Assembly: GCA_964648335.1 (NCBI GenBank)
Contig: CAZYLZ010000003.1
Coordinates: 1-64,000 of the forward strand
Reading direction: 5' to 3'
DNA: 64,000 nt
From: CAZYLZ01 sp964648335
GTDB lineage: Bacteria; Patescibacteriota; Minisyncoccia; Phycocordibacterales; UBA2100
The position numbers and the translations under genes were made by a program. The notes beneath the pieces were generated by a model. That model did not search any database and was not told the DNA's origin. It saw only the letters and a list, made by a program, of their open reading frames with translations. This document shows, piece after piece, positions 26,135 to 34,343 of the stretch (within the stretch, counting starts at the first letter, position 1; each line of letters begins with the position of its first letter).

Positions 26135-26875
26135 TTATGCTTGTGTTTCGTGATTCTCGCGGCGTACCAGGTATTCCTGCACTAAAGAGAATAGGTTACT
26201 CACCGTTAGGTAGAGAGCGACGCCTGCGCTCGCTTTGTATGCGATAAATCCCACTATAAGTGGAAGGACGTATCGCATTTGGAGGCTCATACTGCGGGCG
26301 AAATCGTCCTGAAAGGATGGTGGAGCGTCTTTCTTTGGTGGTGTTGCAGCCGGTGTTGCAAGCCATGCGTACGCCATTTGGGATGCCGCAGCTGTTATCG
26401 CCAGTATAATGCTTGGAACCGCGAGATTCACAAGGCCGATAAACAACATATTGACCTCTCCAGGAACCGGCACGAATGAATACAGGAGTGTCGGATCGAT
26501 TACGGGGAGGTGTCCTTTAAAAAAGACCCAGTAGAGACCTATGATGATCGGTAATTGAACCAGAATAGGGACAAGACCCGAAAGAGGGTGGATATTGTGC
26601 TCTTTATAGAGCTCGAGCATCTTTTTTGCCTGTTCTTCTTTATTTTGGTACTTACGCTTCAGTTCTTCGAGCTTAGGCGCAAGCTTTTTCATCTCGATCT
26701 GGGTGCGTGTCGCTTCGCGAGCGATAGGGAACAGTATGAATTTAACGAGGAGTGTGAGTGCAATCGTCGCAAGTCCCACATCATGGTTTGGTACCACTGA
26801 TATGAGAGTAACCAAACCATTGTAGAGAGGAACGAAAATCGCACTATGGAAAGCGGCAGAAATCATCCTGCGCAT
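26135..26875 (-). CDS. yidC: YidC/Oxa1 membrane protein insertase
   Basis: A 246-residue protein of the short Oxa1/SpoIIIJ type, lacking the large periplasmic P1 domain of proteobacterial YidC. It has five hydrophobic segments: around PLYNGLVTLISVVP, DVGLATIALTLLVKFILFPI, LSGLVPILVQLPIIIGLYWV, LFIGLVNLAVPSIILAITAA and VLPLIVGFIAYKASAGVALY. The cytoplasmic loop between the first two is basic (KLAPKLEELKRKYQNKEEQA) as in the family. It inserts and folds membrane proteins with or without SecYEG. An in-frame second Met lies three codons in. Confidence 0.95.
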   Translation of the reverse strand: MRRMISAAFHSAIFVPLYNGLVTLISVVPNHDVGLATIALTLLVKFILFPIAREATRTQIEMKKLAPKLEELKRKYQNKEEQAKKMLELYKEHNIHPLSGLVPILVQLPIIIGLYWVFFKGHLPVIDPTLLYSFVPVPGEVNMLFIGLVNLAVPSIILAITAAASQMAYAWLATPAATPPKKDAPPSFQDDFARSMSLQMRYVLPLIVGFIAYKASAGVALYLTVSNLFSLVQEYLVRRENHETQA

Positions 26876-26908
26876 TCTATCTCACAAACCATGACCTGCA
26901 CAGTCTTA

Positions 26909-27235
26909 TTAGGCTATCGCAGAGAACATCCGTGTCATCTCGGCCTTAATATCACTAAAAGGGGCAGTAAAAACTGTCTTGTTAAGCGAAATAACCCCAA
27001 TAATAGGGGAGGTAAGGGTAGGACTTGCCTGTGTCAGGGCCTCGCGAACCCGGCGCTTGGCACGATTGCGGTCTACCGAGAGCGGGGCGACCTTTTTTGA
27101 CACAGAAACACTAATATATGACGTATTTCCTTGGTTTTGTACGTATGAGAACGAAAAAAACACCGAGGAAAGGCGTTTTTTGGGCTTGATTGCCACCGAT
27201 TGGAGGAGTGCCGAAGTTGCCCGGCCCAGCTTCAT
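26909..27235 (-). CDS. rnpA: Ribonuclease P protein component RnpA
   Basis: A 108-residue basic protein with the RNP signature DRNRAKRRVREAL near residue 57 and the conserved VSKKVA strand. It supports the RNA subunit in 5' tRNA maturation. It lies three bases after rpmH. No recognisable rnpB is in the window. The N-terminus MKLGRATSALLQSVAIKPKK is shorter and less conserved than in most bacteria. Confidence 0.93.
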   Translation of the reverse strand: MKLGRATSALLQSVAIKPKKRLSSVFFSFSYVQNQGNTSYISVSVSKKVAPLSVDRNRAKRRVREALTQASPTLTSPIIGVISLNKTVFTAPFSDIKAEMTRMFSAIA

Positions 27236-27238
27236 AAC

Positions 27239-27376
27239 CTAAACCTGGGTCAGCTTTGCGCGACCCTTCTGGCGACGGCGCTTGAGAAGCCTGCGACCCG
27301 ACGCAGTCTTGTTGCGGTTCATAAAACCGTGTGCACTGCTTCGCTTCTTCTTCTTTGGCTGGTATGTTCTGCTCAT
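27239..27376 (-). CDS. rpmH: Ribosomal protein bL34
   Basis: A 45-residue, very basic protein: [18 protein letters not shown], then [20 protein letters not shown], ending in LTQV. This is the bL34 pattern (TYQP...HGF..R..T..GR..L..RR.KGR). It heads the rpmH-rnpA-yidC-khpB operon divergent from dnaA, the standard bacterial origin layout. A promoter whose -10 ends six bases before the ATG makes the transcript leaderless. Confidence 0.96.
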   Translation of the reverse strand: MSRTYQPKKKKRSSAHGFMNRNKTASGRRLLKRRRQKGRAKLTQV

Positions 27377-27382
27377 AAACGC

Positions 27383-27411
27383 ATCATACCTCTAATGGGA
27401 TAAAATTTCAA
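27383..27411 (-). promoter_or_regulatory. Promoter of the rpmH operon
   Basis: Minus strand TTGAAA (27406-27411), 17-base spacer, TATGAT (27383-27388), ending six bases before the rpmH ATG. Confidence 0.75.
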
Positions 27412-27472
27412 TAGCTTGGCCATTAGTATGGATTCTCTGTCTATTTCGTCGGATAAGGGGTTGTCCTTTGAG

Positions 27473-27492
27473 TTATACACAGGTTACCCACA
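27473..27492 (+). other. DnaA boxes upstream of dnaA
   Basis: TTATACACA (27473-27481) fits the TTATNCACA consensus and TTACCCACA (27484-27492) differs from it at one position. They lie between rpmH and dnaA and may serve origin function and dnaA autoregulation. Confidence 0.7.
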
Positions 27493-27537
27493 CCTTTAAG
27501 CTCCATAGGGGTCAATAGGCGATTGAAAGCGATTAGG

Positions 27538-27543
27538 TATAAT
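27538..27543 (+). promoter_or_regulatory. -10 element of dnaA
   Basis: Perfect TATAAT 20 bases before the ATG at 27564. No clear -35 at the usual distance; the upstream DnaA boxes suggest autoregulation. Confidence 0.5.
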
Positions 27544-27563
27544 GGCTCCACCTTAGGGTGCGT

Positions 27564-28910
27564 ATGACCGACAGAGAACTCTGGCAGAATGCTTTAGTGC
27601 AGATAGAACTGGCATTACCGGAAGCGAGCTTTCGCACATGGTTCAAAGGAACCGATATCATCCGCCGTGAAGGGGCAGGGGATATCCAAGTGGGAGTGCC
27701 AAGCAAGATCGTAAAGGAGTGGCTCCGCGACAAACATCACAAGCTTATCCTCAAAACTATTCGTTCGCTTGATGAACACATCCGCTCTATAGACTACATC
27801 GTACACAAGACGGTACGGACCACTCCGCAACGTGATTTTCCTACCGGTTCGGCGTCGCAGACCATGCCGCTCACCGAGCTCTATATCGACAAACGCGACA
27901 ATCTTAATCCTCGATATACGCTCGAGACCTTTATTGTCGGTCCATTCAACCAACTTGCACACGCTGCTGCGCAAGCAGTGATGCAGAAACCAGGACTCGC
28001 TTACAATCCACTCTTCATATATGGCAAGACTGGTCACGGTAAGACACATCTCATTCAGGCTATAGGCAACTATCTCAAGAAGTCACATTCGAATAAGAAG
28101 GTTTTCTATGTGAGCTCGGAGCGATTTGCTATGGATTACATCAATGCTGTGCGGGCAGGTCGAGGTAACAGCTTTAAAGACCAGTACCGTCAGTATGACG
28201 TGCTTATACTCGATGACGTGCAATTCATTGCCGATAAGGAAAAGACTCAAGAAGAGCTTTTTCACCTCTTTAACGCTCTCCATGACAACAATAAACAGAT
28301 CATCTTCTCGTCCGATAAGCACCCGAACCATATGCCAGGCCTCGAGGACCGACTCAAGGGCCGTTTCTCTGCAGGAATGATTGCCGAGATACCTGAGCCC
28401 GACCTTGATTCGCGCATATCAATCATCACAGCCAAAGTCGAGCAGCACGGGTTCTCGGTTCCGCCCGAAGTCATTAAATTCATTGCCGAGCAGGTACCTG
28501 GCAACATCCGAGAACTCGAAGGTGTGCTTAACACCATCATCTGCAAGACACAGCTAAAAGGAAAGATCCTTTCCGAGATAGAGGTGCGTTCAGTCATAAA
28601 GAACAACGTCAGGGTACAAAGAGGGGTCTCGGTAGAAGAGGTGGTCCGTAAGATCGCCCGATATTACGAGATAGAAGAAAGTAGTATCTACGAGAAGACC
28701 AGGAAGAAGGAAGTGGTGAAGCCGCGCCAGGTGACTATGTATATATTGCGCGAAGAATATGGTGTTTCGTACCCGTCGATAGGGGAGAAGCTCGGCGGAC
28801 GCGACCACACGACCGTTATTCACTCGTGCGAGAAGATAAAAGAAGAACTTAAGCGTGACCCAGCTCTCGAGCAGGAGATAATGCACGTCAAGAACCTCTT
28901 AGTGACGTAA
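27564..28910 (+). CDS. dnaA: Chromosomal replication initiator DnaA
   Basis: A 448-residue AAA+ initiator. Domain I begins ELWQNALVQIELALPEASF; the AAA+ core has Walker A YGKTGHGKTHLI near residue 152 and Walker B VLILDDVQFI near 212; domain IV ends with the DNA-binding signature LGGRDHTTVIHSCEKI near 410. It binds DnaA boxes and opens the origin. Boxes flank the gene on both sides, with the denser set downstream. An in-frame GTG two codons upstream is possible, but the ATG fits the family N-terminus. Confidence 0.97.
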   Translation: MTDRELWQNALVQIELALPEASFRTWFKGTDIIRREGAGDIQVGVPSKIVKEWLRDKHHKLILKTIRSLDEHIRSIDYIVHKTVRTTPQRDFPTGSASQTMPLTELYIDKRDNLNPRYTLETFIVGPFNQLAHAAAQAVMQKPGLAYNPLFIYGKTGHGKTHLIQAIGNYLKKSHSNKKVFYVSSERFAMDYINAVRAGRGNSFKDQYRQYDVLILDDVQFIADKEKTQEELFHLFNALHDNNKQIIFSSDKHPNHMPGLEDRLKGRFSAGMIAEIPEPDLDSRISIITAKVEQHGFSVPPEVIKFIAEQVPGNIRELEGVLNTIICKTQLKGKILSEIEVRSVIKNNVRVQRGVSVEEVVRKIARYYEIEESSIYEKTRKKEVVKPRQVTMYILREEYGVSYPSIGEKLGGRDHTTVIHSCEKIKEELKRDPALEQEIMHVKNLLVT

Positions 28911-29142
28911 AAAAATTTGTGGGTAAGGTGTGGATAAGGTGTGTGTCGGGACTGCCTTTATACACTCCTTGTGTGGACAAAAAGCCAAGTGACGGCATTA
29001 TACACACAGCTATCCTTCTTTTCCGTGAGTTGTTAGTCCGGTAGTCCCCAGTTGAAAAGGTAATAAAACCGAGTAAATAAGCCAAAAAAAGACGTTATCC
29101 ACTTATCCCCGCGCTTAATAGTATTAGTAGTAGTATTTATAC
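28911..29142. other. oriC: Probable replication origin (oriC) between dnaA and dnaN
   Basis: A 232-base gap with clustered DnaA boxes: TTACCCACA (minus, 28918-28926), TTATCCACA (minus, 28929-28937, perfect), TTATACACT (28958-28966), TTGTCCACA (minus, 28972-28980), TTATACACA (28998-29006, perfect form of TTATNCACA), TTATCCACT (29095-29103) and TTATCCCCG (29103-29111). Between them lies an A/T-rich tract (about 29056-29091), a candidate unwinding element. Position between dnaA and dnaN is typical. Confidence 0.82.
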
Positions 29143-30252
29143 ATGAAAGTAACTTGCTTAACGGATAACTTACTTAAGGCGATTTCCGCATCGGAAAGAC
29201 TCGTAGGTAAGAAGGAATCGTTGCCGGTACTTTCGTGTTTCTTGCTCGAAGTAACGAAACAAGGACTTATCTTACGGGCCACGAACCTCGAGGCTGGTAT
29301 CGAGATAGCAATTCCTGGCGAAAACACCGAACCAGGCACGGTAGCGGTACCGGCACAGGTACTCGGGAACATCCTGCGTATAACCCGAGGGGATAAAATT
29401 ACGATATCTGCCGATGAATCGACACTATCGATCGTTGCAGCGTCCGGAACGACCTCGATACGCGCCGTACCACACGAAGAATTTCCCCCAATACCGTTTT
29501 TGGATGATACGAACCTGATTGAGATGTCACGCCAGGCGCTCGTAGACGGTATCCAGTCCGTTTTATATGCAGCATCCCACTCAATGGTGCGTCCCGAGCT
29601 TGCAAGCGTGTCTGTGAGCTATTTAGAGGGCTCTTTGGTGTTTGCGGCGACCGATTCGTTCCGATTGGCAGAAAAAAAGGTCCAGACGGCGATGTCGAAT
29701 GATTTTTCCGATATCCTTCTACCACAAAAGAATGCATCCGAACTCGTGCATGTTCTTGCCTCATTGAGTGAAGATACTGTATCGATCAGCACCGACGATT
29801 CTCAGTTATACCTAAAGAGTATGTCGGCACTCTCAGTACGGTTCATTTCGAGAGTTATCGACGCATCATTCCCTAATTATCGCGAAATAATCCCTAAGGC
29901 ATTTACGACGGAGGCAACTATCCTTACAAAAGATCTCTCGAGCGTCCTTAAGAAGGCTAAGTTATTCTCTAACGCTTCGCAGCAGGTGAGTTTCCATATA
30001 TACCCTAAAAAGAAGGTGTTTTCAGTCACTGCGCAGAATCAGGACGTGGGTGAGATGGATGAATTGATCGAGGCTGCTGTAACTGGCGAAGATATTGATA
30101 TTAATTTCAATAGCACTTATGTTGGTGATTCGCTCCAATCGATACATGCTGATAGTCTTACATTCTCTTTTGCGGGAAATGGGAAGCCATTGGTAATACG
30201 GCCGATTGGCGACCTTTCATTCATGTATCTCGTGATGCCACTCAATAGGTAG
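29143..30252 (+). CDS. dnaN: DNA polymerase III beta sliding clamp
   Basis: A 369-residue protein of usual length, starting MKVTCLTDNLLKAISASERL. It shows the three-domain clamp pattern: LPVLSCFLLEV, then PFLDDTNLIEMSRQALVDGI and FAATDSFRLAEKK in the middle, and PKAFTTEATILTKDL, ending in FMYLVMPLNR, the conserved M-P-[LM]-R tail. It forms a ring on DNA and tethers the polymerase. The gene follows oriC and precedes a small gene where other bacteria have recF. Confidence 0.96.
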   Translation: MKVTCLTDNLLKAISASERLVGKKESLPVLSCFLLEVTKQGLILRATNLEAGIEIAIPGENTEPGTVAVPAQVLGNILRITRGDKITISADESTLSIVAASGTTSIRAVPHEEFPPIPFLDDTNLIEMSRQALVDGIQSVLYAASHSMVRPELASVSVSYLEGSLVFAATDSFRLAEKKVQTAMSNDFSDILLPQKNASELVHVLASLSEDTVSISTDDSQLYLKSMSALSVRFISRVIDASFPNYREIIPKAFTTEATILTKDLSSVLKKAKLFSNASQQVSFHIYPKKKVFSVTAQNQDVGEMDELIEAAVTGEDIDINFNSTYVGDSLQSIHADSLTFSFAGNGKPLVIRPIGDLSFMYLVMPLNR

Positions 30253-30253
30253 T

Positions 30254-30517
30254 ATGAATCGGATAGGGGATTTCCTTGCACGATTCAACCTTTTTGTCCC
30301 TGTAGACACGATTGTCTCGAGGACAATCAGTGATGGAATACGGGATGTGACCGGAGTCACTATTGATCCCAAGCAAATAACACATACCTCAGGAAAGGCG
30401 TTCGTGGCTACACATGCTGTAACTAAGACAAATATAGCCCTTAATCAAAAGAAGATACTCGAAACAGTGAATCTACGACTTAAGCCCTATAAGGTGTCTT
30501 TAAGCTCGATCAGTTGA
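30254..30517 (+). CDS. Small protein after dnaN, possibly DciA-like (DUF721)
   Basis: An 87-residue product starting MNRIGDFLARFNLFVPVDTI. Its second half, TSGKAFVATHAVTKTNIAL, then NQKKILETVNLRLK, resembles the DUF721/DciA pattern of a short beta hairpin followed by a helix 'K-x2-IL-x2-[IV]N-x2-L'. DciA loads the replicative helicase in many bacteria lacking DnaC. Similarity is weak, so this is a suggestion supported mainly by its place between dnaN and the end of the replication block. It begins two bases after the dnaN stop and is co-transcribed. recF is absent. Confidence 0.55.
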   Translation: MNRIGDFLARFNLFVPVDTIVSRTISDGIRDVTGVTIDPKQITHTSGKAFVATHAVTKTNIALNQKKILETVNLRLKPYKVSLSSIS

Positions 30518-32995
30518 CTACTCGACCGTTACAGCAACCTGAGAAGAGTATCCTCCTGAGTCACCACCAGTCACTGCGCGGATTATTACGGTACCTGGTT
30601 CGCTTGGCATGAAGGATATTGAGTATGGAGCACTACTAGAAGAGCCGATCGATACACCATTGATGTAGTAGGCAACATGACGTGTCTGACTGAGAGCCTC
30701 ACCCTCTACAGTAACAGTTATCAAAGATCCGGATTTGACGGCACTGCCATCTGAAGGGGATGTGATGGTGAAAACAGATGGAACATACGGCGCATTACCT
30801 ATCGGTGTCGGTACCGAAGGGAAGTTTGGAAGATTCGAGGGGATACTAGAAGAGCCGAGATTTGGTTGTTGTCCCGCCCAGAGTGCTACGGGATACTCCC
30901 AATAGTTATATTGACCATCTGATTGAGGATTCGAAGGGGGTGGTCCTAATGGGTCGTCCTTATTAACATACTGCAGAATATCATGCACGACTCCGTTCTG
31001 ATTCCATACGCCAAGAAATGGCGGTTTCATCGCCGGGTCTTCAGCTGGTGGTGCAGGGAATGGTGCGTCCGTCGTGCTTGCAAGTGCAAACTGCATGAAC
31101 TCATTCCACATCGGAGCAACGATGAATCCTGCAATCTTCTTTACCATAGGGGAATTATCGTTGTTACCAGCCCATGATCCGACAGATAACGTCGGTGTGT
31201 ACCCAATGATCCACGTATCTCGATAATCATTAGTGGTTCCGGTTTTGACCGCTACATGATGTCCAGGTACTACAAGTGCTGAATTGACCCCAAATTCGGG
31301 GGTACGTGCCACATCGTCGGAAAGTATATCTGAGATCATATGAGTTACCTCGGGTGAAATCACTTGCGCACCAGCGGTATCCTTGTATTCCTCGAGAACA
31401 GTACCTTTCCCATCCTCAATCCTAAGGATGACCGTGTCGCTATGGCGAACCCCTTCATTAGCAAATACACCATAAGCACTCGTCATTTCAAGAAGTGATA
31501 CTTCGCCGCCGCCGAGTACGAGAGTAAGACCGTATGTTCCCGCATCAGCTAACGATGTAATTCCCATGCGTAAAGCGGTCGCAATGGATTCCTTTATCCC
31601 TGCAAGGTAGAGTAATTTAACTGCGGGAATGTTACGTGACTGGGCAAGCGCATCCTTAAGAGTCATGGGACCTAAGAAATTATTATCGTAGTTATCTGGC
31701 GAGTAGCAGATATCAGTGGTCTCGAAGAAATTCGGTGCGCAACTCGTTGAAAACTGAGTTTTGAGATCGAAGAGCACTGTTTTTTCTGTGTAGCCCTTGC
31801 CGAAAGCTGTAGCGTATATGAATGGCTTGAATGATGAACCAGGTTGCCGGTATGCTGTAGCAACATTGAACTTTCCATCGATTTTCTCGTCGAAGTAATC
31901 GCGTGACCCGACCATGGTGAGTATTTGTCCTGTCTTGGGATCGACAGCAACCAAGGCTGCATTGCTCGCGTTGAATTGGGAGGCGTTCGAGAGGGCACGA
32001 CGCTTGACTATCTCTTCCGCTTTTTGCTGTAAGTTATAGTCGAGAGATGTTATGACCTTGAGTCCTCCGCTCTGGACCTGATCGGCGCCATATTTTGCCT
32101 CAAGATATTCTCTGACATAAAAGACAAAGTGGGGAGCCTTTATACCGTTTGATGCTTGATCCAAAAAAACCACCTTCTCCGCTTTTGCGACATCGTACTC
32201 TGCTTTGGTTGCGAATCCACGCTGGAGCATGCGTTCGAGAACGAGGTTTTTTCTGTTCTCAAGACCTTCGCGGTGGTTACCAAAAGGTGAATAGTAGGTT
32301 GGTGCCTGTGGTATGGCGGCGAGATATGCCGATTCAGCTAACGAAAGATCTTTCGCATCCTTCCCAAAAAAGGATTGCGAAGCCTCCTCGGCGCCATAGA
32401 GTGTCCCGCCATAGGGCGCCTCGTTAAAATACACCTCAAGAATCTGGTCTTTCGTGAAAGCTCGCTCGAGCTTGAGTGCAAGTATCCACTCCTTAACCTT
32501 ACGGGTGATGGTCTTGTCAGTCGTAAGAAGTGTATTCTTCACCACCTGCTGAGTGATGGTAGATCCGCCTTGTCCGCGCAAAAGCTCTCCGGTTGTTATG
32601 TCGGTATAGATTGCACGCGCTATCGCCTTTGGGAGCACCCCGTGATGTTGGTAGAAATCCGGGTCCTCGATGGCTATGGTCGCGTTTCGAAGATATAGAG
32701 ATATCTCATTTAATGGAACCTTCGTCCTTCGGATCGATCCATGTACGTCATAGAGCAGGATTTTGCCGGTGCGGTCATAAATCTTGGTAGATTCGGGCAC
32801 GCGACGCGTCTCGAACGCTGTAATTGACGGTACTTTGAGTGTGGCGAACCAGATAAGCACGATGCCGGCGCAAAGGAAGAATATGATACCGACGATTGCG
32901 GCTATAAGTTCGATGAACTGACTTCTAGTGCGGGGCTTGCGCCGGCTCAACTCTCTTACAAAAGACGGCCAATGTTTAGAAGTGATTTTATTCAT
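30518..32995 (-). CDS. Class A penicillin-binding protein (transglycosylase/transpeptidase)
   Basis: An 825-residue bifunctional wall synthase. After a cytoplasmic N-terminus and one membrane segment (LIAAIVGIIFFLCAGIVLIW) comes the GT51 domain with IAIEDPDFYQHHGV and RGQGGSTITQQVVKN, then the transpeptidase domain with the SxxK motif in GSSFKPFIYATAF and KTGTTNDYRDTW. The C-terminal 80 residues form an Ig-like domain (FTITSPSDGSAVKSGSLITV) that most PBP1a proteins lack. It polymerises and cross-links peptidoglycan. Its stop is adjacent to the stop of the small gene at 30254 (convergent). Confidence 0.95.
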   Translation of the reverse strand: MNKITSKHWPSFVRELSRRKPRTRSQFIELIAAIVGIIFFLCAGIVLIWFATLKVPSITAFETRRVPESTKIYDRTGKILLYDVHGSIRRTKVPLNEISLYLRNATIAIEDPDFYQHHGVLPKAIARAIYTDITTGELLRGQGGSTITQQVVKNTLLTTDKTITRKVKEWILALKLERAFTKDQILEVYFNEAPYGGTLYGAEEASQSFFGKDAKDLSLAESAYLAAIPQAPTYYSPFGNHREGLENRKNLVLERMLQRGFATKAEYDVAKAEKVVFLDQASNGIKAPHFVFYVREYLEAKYGADQVQSGGLKVITSLDYNLQQKAEEIVKRRALSNASQFNASNAALVAVDPKTGQILTMVGSRDYFDEKIDGKFNVATAYRQPGSSFKPFIYATAFGKGYTEKTVLFDLKTQFSTSCAPNFFETTDICYSPDNYDNNFLGPMTLKDALAQSRNIPAVKLLYLAGIKESIATALRMGITSLADAGTYGLTLVLGGGEVSLLEMTSAYGVFANEGVRHSDTVILRIEDGKGTVLEEYKDTAGAQVISPEVTHMISDILSDDVARTPEFGVNSALVVPGHHVAVKTGTTNDYRDTWIIGYTPTLSVGSWAGNNDNSPMVKKIAGFIVAPMWNEFMQFALASTTDAPFPAPPAEDPAMKPPFLGVWNQNGVVHDILQYVNKDDPLGPPPSNPQSDGQYNYWEYPVALWAGQQPNLGSSSIPSNLPNFPSVPTPIGNAPYVPSVFTITSPSDGSAVKSGSLITVTVEGEALSQTRHVAYYINGVSIGSSSSAPYSISFMPSEPGTVIIRAVTGGDSGGYSSQVAVTVE

Positions 32996-33030
32996 ATGTG
33001 CCGCACCCGAGATGTGGGGATAATGTGTGG

Positions 33031-33059
33031 ATTATAGAATGGAGCGACGGTAAGGCCAA
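33031..33059 (-). promoter_or_regulatory. Promoter of the penicillin-binding protein gene
   Basis: Minus strand TTGGCC (33054-33059), 17-base spacer, perfect TATAAT (33031-33036). The leader is about 30 bases long. Confidence 0.7.
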
Positions 33060-33118
33060 GTTGAATTGTTCATACCTTAGTCGCTACCATAAGCAAGACG
33101 CCAAACTCCATGAATTTA

Positions 33119-33595
33119 TTACACGAGACGGTAACAGGCCATATGTGTGAGTCCGACTGCAATCGCGTCGTACTCATCATCGAATTCGATTGATTTCGTG
33201 ATTGTTACAAGTTTCGGGATCATCTTCATCATCTGTCCCTTCGTGGCTGCACCGTACCCAGTGACTGATAACTTTATCTGGTTTGGTGTGTATTCGATGA
33301 TTGGGATTTGGTGTGCACCGGCAAGCGCAAGTAAGGCACCGCGTGTCTCCGCAACCGCCATAGCAGTCTTTTGGTTTTTTGCGAAAAAGAGCTTTTCGAG
33401 TGCTATGGAGGTCGGTGCAAACTGCGCAATCGCACCTTCTACACCGGCGCAGATCATAGCTAGGCGTAAAGAAAAATCATCGGACTTGTTTGACCGCAGG
33501 CAGTCCGAATGAAGGAGTATCTCGCGACCCGAGACTTTCTCGAGTACCGCGATACCACAACGGTCATAACCTGGATCGATGGCGAGGATGCGCAT
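33119..33595 (-). CDS. ruvC: Holliday junction resolvase RuvC
   Basis: A 158-residue endonuclease of RNase H fold. The catalytic acids are visible: Asp in MRILAIDPGYDRCGIA, Glu in SIALEKLFFAKN, and the C-terminal pair in DEYDAIAVGLTHM. The N-terminus starts at 33595, since TACACT (33602-33607) ends six bases upstream and longer starts add unrelated residues. It cuts Holliday junctions with RuvAB; ruvA (52893-) and ruvB (35899-) are elsewhere in the window, so the three are not one operon. Confidence 0.95.
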   Translation of the reverse strand: MRILAIDPGYDRCGIAVLEKVSGREILLHSDCLRSNKSDDFSLRLAMICAGVEGAIAQFAPTSIALEKLFFAKNQKTAMAVAETRGALLALAGAHQIPIIEYTPNQIKLSVTGYGAATKGQMMKMIPKLVTITKSIEFDDEYDAIAVGLTHMACYRLV

Positions 33596-33601
33596 CTCTA
33601 G

Positions 33602-33607
33602 AGTGTA
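33602..33607 (-). promoter_or_regulatory. -10 element of ruvC
   Basis: Minus strand TACACT ends six bases before the ruvC ATG; leaderless geometry. Confidence 0.5.
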
Positions 33608-33639
33608 GGGGAAGTAGGGGAATATACAAGAAATGAATC

Positions 33640-33669
33640 GGCCCCACAAATTCATGCGGGGCCGATGGG
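33640..33669 (-). terminator. Hairpin after the BTLCP gene
   Basis: ATCGGCCCC and GGGGCCGAT form a nine-base-pair stem just past the stop at 33670 on the minus strand. The following T-run is weak (TTCATTTC). Confidence 0.6.
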
Positions 33670-34251
33670 TTATTTAGCGGTGGTGAGTATTTTCAGGTCG
33701 AGTGCCATCCATACATTTGGATCTATATACGACTGTCGCATGATCCATCGCTTAAACGCGGTATCGTGCCACAACAAGATCCTGTCAGATTGATTATCAA
33801 GGACATAGTCTCCTATTGATGTCCGTACAGTGAGTACTGCGTGATTCTCGCCATGAGCGTCTACCACCACAGTCATAAGGAGCGCTCCTGCCGGCCAACC
33901 ACGCCTAATAAGCAGATGTCGCTTTAGGAGCGCGTAATCCTCGCAGTCGCCACGGAGCTCTATTGGGATAGTCCAATACTCCTCGACCTTATACAGCTGT
34001 CGGTCGGTCATCGGCTTGACGTTTTGATTAACCCACCGGTTAACAGTGTCGAGCTCGAGTAAACGCTCCTTCGTTACTACGTACTTAGTGTGTTCGGTCG
34101 ATCCTTTCATGCACTGATCTGGTGTCCGTTCACAAAAGTGATGCCAGCCGTACGGGCCCGGAACCACTCCATGCACCCTCATTGAACGAATCTGTGCCTC
34201 GGCCCAAGAAGGGAACGCGAGTAACAAAAATATGAGCGCTGAGCGCGACAT
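33670..34251 (-). CDS. Secreted BTLCP-family (LapG-like) cysteine protease
   Basis: A 193-residue product with a signal peptide (ALIFLLLAFPSWAEA) and a full bacterial transglutaminase-like cysteine protease domain (BTLCP, DUF920). Catalytic Cys lies in LRGDCEDYALLKR, His in GENHAVLTVRT and Asp in GDYVLDNQSD. LapG-type members cleave surface adhesins in proteobacteria. The family is best known from alphaproteobacteria, so acquisition by transfer is likely. It has a strong Shine-Dalgarno (GGGAGG six bases before ATG), its own TGGACA/TATAAT promoter and a terminator hairpin, unlike the leaderless genes around it. Its target here could be one of the large surface proteins. Confidence 0.85.
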   Translation of the reverse strand: MSRSALIFLLLAFPSWAEAQIRSMRVHGVVPGPYGWHHFCERTPDQCMKGSTEHTKYVVTKERLLELDTVNRWVNQNVKPMTDRQLYKVEEYWTIPIELRGDCEDYALLKRHLLIRRGWPAGALLMTVVVDAHGENHAVLTVRTSIGDYVLDNQSDRILLWHDTAFKRWIMRQSYIDPNVWMALDLKILTTAK

Positions 34252-34290
34252 GTGCCGCCTCCCTTAGTTTGGTTTCTGCCTACTGATTGT

Positions 34291-34318
34291 ATTATATAAT
34301 AAATATAAAAAATGTCCA
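34291..34318 (-). promoter_or_regulatory. Promoter of the BTLCP gene
   Basis: Minus strand TGGACA (34313-34318), 16-base spacer, TATAAT (34291-34296), about 40 bases upstream of the start, leaving a leader with a Shine-Dalgarno. Confidence 0.65.
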
Positions 34319-34343
34319 CGTACCCACCGCGACTCTGGTGTCG

